From NCBI RefSeq assembly GCF_003576645.1, contig NC_044925.1:15691157-15755156 (forward strand): a stretch of 64,000 nt of DNA. Reading direction: 5' to 3'. The translations under genes were made by a program, and so were the position numbers. This stretch comes from Ipomoea triloba. Taxonomy: Eukaryota > Streptophyta > Magnoliopsida > Solanales > Convolvulaceae. Below the pieces are notes generated by a model. The model was not told the DNA's origin. It saw only the letters and a list, made by a program, of their open reading frames with translations, and ran no database searches. Positions 61,461-64,000 of the stretch are shown here, piece by piece; position 1 is the stretch's first letter; each line of letters opens with the position of its first letter.

Positions 61461-61470
61461 GTTTATATAG
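61461..61470 (-). promoter_or_regulatory. Putative TATA box of the GH3 gene
   Basis: On the minus strand CTATATAAAC lies about 80 bp upstream of the ATG, predicting a leader of roughly 50 nt. A CT/GA-rich tract follows upstream (61501..61525). Inferred from position only. Confidence 0.55.
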
Positions 61471-61525
61471 AGGTAGCTCTGTTGTGTGTCTGTGTGTGTA
61501 TAGAGAGAGAGAAGAGAGAAGATCT

Positions 61526-63154
61526 TAAGTTGCTGAATATACAAGATATAATCTCATGTTGTTGTCCCCACATCCCAAAAAAAAAAAAGAAAAAAAAAAG
61601 AATCATATAAACAAAGTATAAATGCCATGATGGATAAGTTAGTTAGTACACCACGCATTCTGTGGTTTCCTATTTTTATAAACCATTTTCACAAAGATGA
61701 TACAATTATGGAGGAAGAAACATAAAGTCATTTAATTTTCTTATTGAATTTGTAATATCTATAATCTTTTCTTTCCATCTATTCTAAAAAATAAAATAAA
61801 ATCTTTTCTTTCCATCTTTGTTTCTTTTTCTCTTCATCTTCGGAAAAAGATAACTAAATAGTGAATTTCGTATTAAAATTTCAATATAATTAGCAATAAA
61901 TTAAACTATTATAACGCACTGAATATAAGTTAAACAACTATTGATCTTCTTAAATTGAGCTGGTCAGCTATGGATAACTTAAAATGATTTATTTTCTTCT
62001 GAACCTTTACTGATTAGGATCAGAAGACGAGATTTACTTAATTAGTGTATAACATCAGATAGTGGCTGAAGATTTCTCTCGTCACCCAAAATAAATAAAT
62101 ATATGTCACTTAAGACTTGCTTCCAATGGCGGTGAGAGTTTGTATTTGGCCTGGACTCATTGTGAACACAAGTGTACAACACAGTTTCTTGCTAATGAGT
62201 CTTGAAATTAAATTGACTTGATTTACTTTCTCATGAGTTTAGAAGTGTACACCACAATTTGGTGGTGAGTCTTGAAATTAAATTGACTCGATTTACTTGC
62301 GAATGAGTCTGGAACGAGTTTATGTGGTTCATGATATACTCCAACAAAGCTGTAAAAATTGGGTTATCAAAAAAATAAATAAATAAATAATTCAATTTGT
62401 GAGTTGGACGAGTACGACTTATGTATTATTCAATTATTTAATTTTTACAGATGCTCTGATCCGTATTAAAGAGGAAGAGGATTTGGTGGATCATTTATTG
62501 TTTGCTCAATAATTTAATTTTTTTTTTTTATATATATTGCATATTTGCATATATTGTTTACCTATACTATTATGCATAAGTAGTGCGTTTTATATATTGA
62601 TTTTTCTGACATGGTTACCACACATCGGAATATTACAATATTATTATTAAAAATATATACAAATATTTCTCACTCGTACAAAAATAATACAATATATTTT
62701 TACCCCTCTCAGATATAATTATTTTTGTATGGTTAGTTTTTGAGCAAATTTCACTTTTAATCATGGACGGAGCCAGTATGGGGTAACTGCCCCTCTCTCC
62801 CACCCCTTATATATAGGGGACTCTTTATTAATCTATTGTTTACTATTTACACAATTACAGACAACTATTATATTCAACTCATAATTTCTTCAATTACAAT
62901 CTATTGTTTATTTATTTATTTTTAAATCCATTGCTTGTTCAATCTATTGCTTGCTGGCATATATGTTTATTAATTATGGATTATTATTTTTTGAATAAAA
63001 AAAAAACTTATTACAATGTAAATAGACTTTAGATGGGATTGTAGTGTGTTTCCCATTAACCTTAGCTTTTGTCCTTATCTAGAAATTCTAATGTAGGCCG
63101 TATTATCAGATCAGATGAGTCTCCCTTTATTTATTTGGCTAAAATATTAATTCA
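61526..63154. other. Upstream flank of the GH3 gene, AT-rich, no gene
   Basis: Poly(A) runs, a ~90-bp tandem duplication (62200..62310, TGAGTCTTGAAATTAAATTGACT twice in near form) and a SINE-like 3' piece at 62065..62100. No reading frame of note. Confidence 0.55.
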
Positions 63155-63623
63155 CCCCCCCCCCCCCCCCCCCCCNNNNNNNNNNNNNNNNNNNNNNNNN
63201 NNNNNNNNNNNNNNNNNNNNNNNNNNNNNNNNNNNNNNNNNNNNNNNNNNNNNNNNNNNNNNNNNNNNNNNNNNNNNNNNNNNNNNNNNNNNNNNNNNNN
63301 NNNNNNNNNNNNNNNNNNNNNNNNNNNNNNNNNNNNNNNNNNNNNNNNNNNNNNNNNNNNNNNNNNNNNNNNNNNNNNNNNNNNNNNNNNNNNNNNNNNN
63401 NNNNNNNNNNNNNNNNNNNNNNNNNNNNNNNNNNNNNNNNNNNNNNNNNNNNNNNNNNNNNNNNNNNNNNNNNNNNNNNNNNNNNNNNNNNNNNNNNNNN
63501 NNNNNNNNNNNNNNNNNNNNNNNNNNNNNNNNNNNNNNNNNNNNNNNNNNNNNNNNNNNNNNNNNNNNNNNNNNNNNNNNNNNNNNNNNNNNNNNNNNNN
63601 NNNNNCCCCCCCCCCCCCCCCCC
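63155..63623. other. Assembly gap bounded by poly-C
   Basis: Twenty-one C, 430 N (63176..63605), then eighteen C. The frames that run through it are meaningless. Confidence 0.98.
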
Positions 63624-64000
63624 GAAAACCCCCTAACGACCTTGTCGTGGATCAGCTTTATCATATCTTTTCTTTTATATTAATTTTATTCAATTTATTT
63701 ACTTTCTCTTAATTTTACCCACTTCTTACTTAGGACAATGCTAGATGCTCCTACATTACTTCTCATAAATTACTTGTCATTTCAGATGTGTCAAGTTCTA
63801 ATAAGTTGATATTTAAAATAAAAAAGAAAAAAGATAAAAAAAACAAGTCTATTAAAATTTGTCACATTAGGGAGTGACAAGTTTGTGAACAATATTCGTA
63901 GGGATAAATAACATTTTTCTTTTACTTAATTCTATCGCATTATCCGTTGTCATACTTTTTAGGCTAATTGTTTTTTTTATACTTAGTTGATCATAACTTT
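63624..64000. other. AT-rich edge of window, no gene
   Basis: No frame or repeat recognised. Confidence 0.5.

Noticed and set aside
63069..63683. Two long frames across the gap
   Set aside because: They consist of N translated as X.

Overview
The window is nuclear DNA of a flowering plant, most likely a eudicot. It holds one host gene with seven exons, a plant-type GH3 beta-xylosidase/arabinofuranosidase on the minus strand (51552..61382). Almost everything else is transposon: Ty3/gypsy and Ty1/copia LTR elements, CACTA-like ends, Stowaway and Mutator-type MITEs, SINE-like pieces and microsatellites. I cannot name the species.

Left part (1..26.8 kb) is a nest of elements whose borders can be read from target-site duplications (TSDs). 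A young gag-only LTR element lies at 208..3470 (TSD ATAAC). Next is a long Mutator-type foldback MITE (3751..26751, 9-bp TSD). It was split by a second gag-only LTR element (3879..26064, TSD ATACT) that carries, antisense to its own gag, an intact intron-containing gene for a plant mobile domain (PMD) plus coiled-coil protein (5831..8630). The right LTR of that element was split by a chromodomain Ty3/gypsy element of Tekay/Del type (11567..25616, TSD TTTTT) with 3.6-kb LTRs. That element in turn contains an inverted LTR of the same family next to a single N (14689), which probably hides a fourth insertion collapsed in the assembly.

Middle part (26.8..51.5 kb): a CACTA 5' end, a decayed copia element on the minus strand split by a 3594-bp solo LTR (29834..33427, TSD ATAGT), a 2.25-kb Mutator-like element with a 90-bp tandem array, several MITEs with 9-bp TSDs, a Stowaway, a second CACTA-like element with perfect hairpins, and AT-rich DNA with local duplications.

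Right part (51.5..64 kb): the GH3 gene, whose seven coding exons splice in frame to 781 residues, with a 4.7-kb first intron and MITEs and SINE-like repeats in its introns. Beyond its promoter lie AT-rich DNA and a 430-base gap bounded by poly-C.

The observations most worth following are the antisense PMD gene in a retroelement, the array of nine hairpins with compensatory base changes in the Tekay-like LTR, and a donor/branch-point/acceptor module conserved between two otherwise diverged long LTRs.
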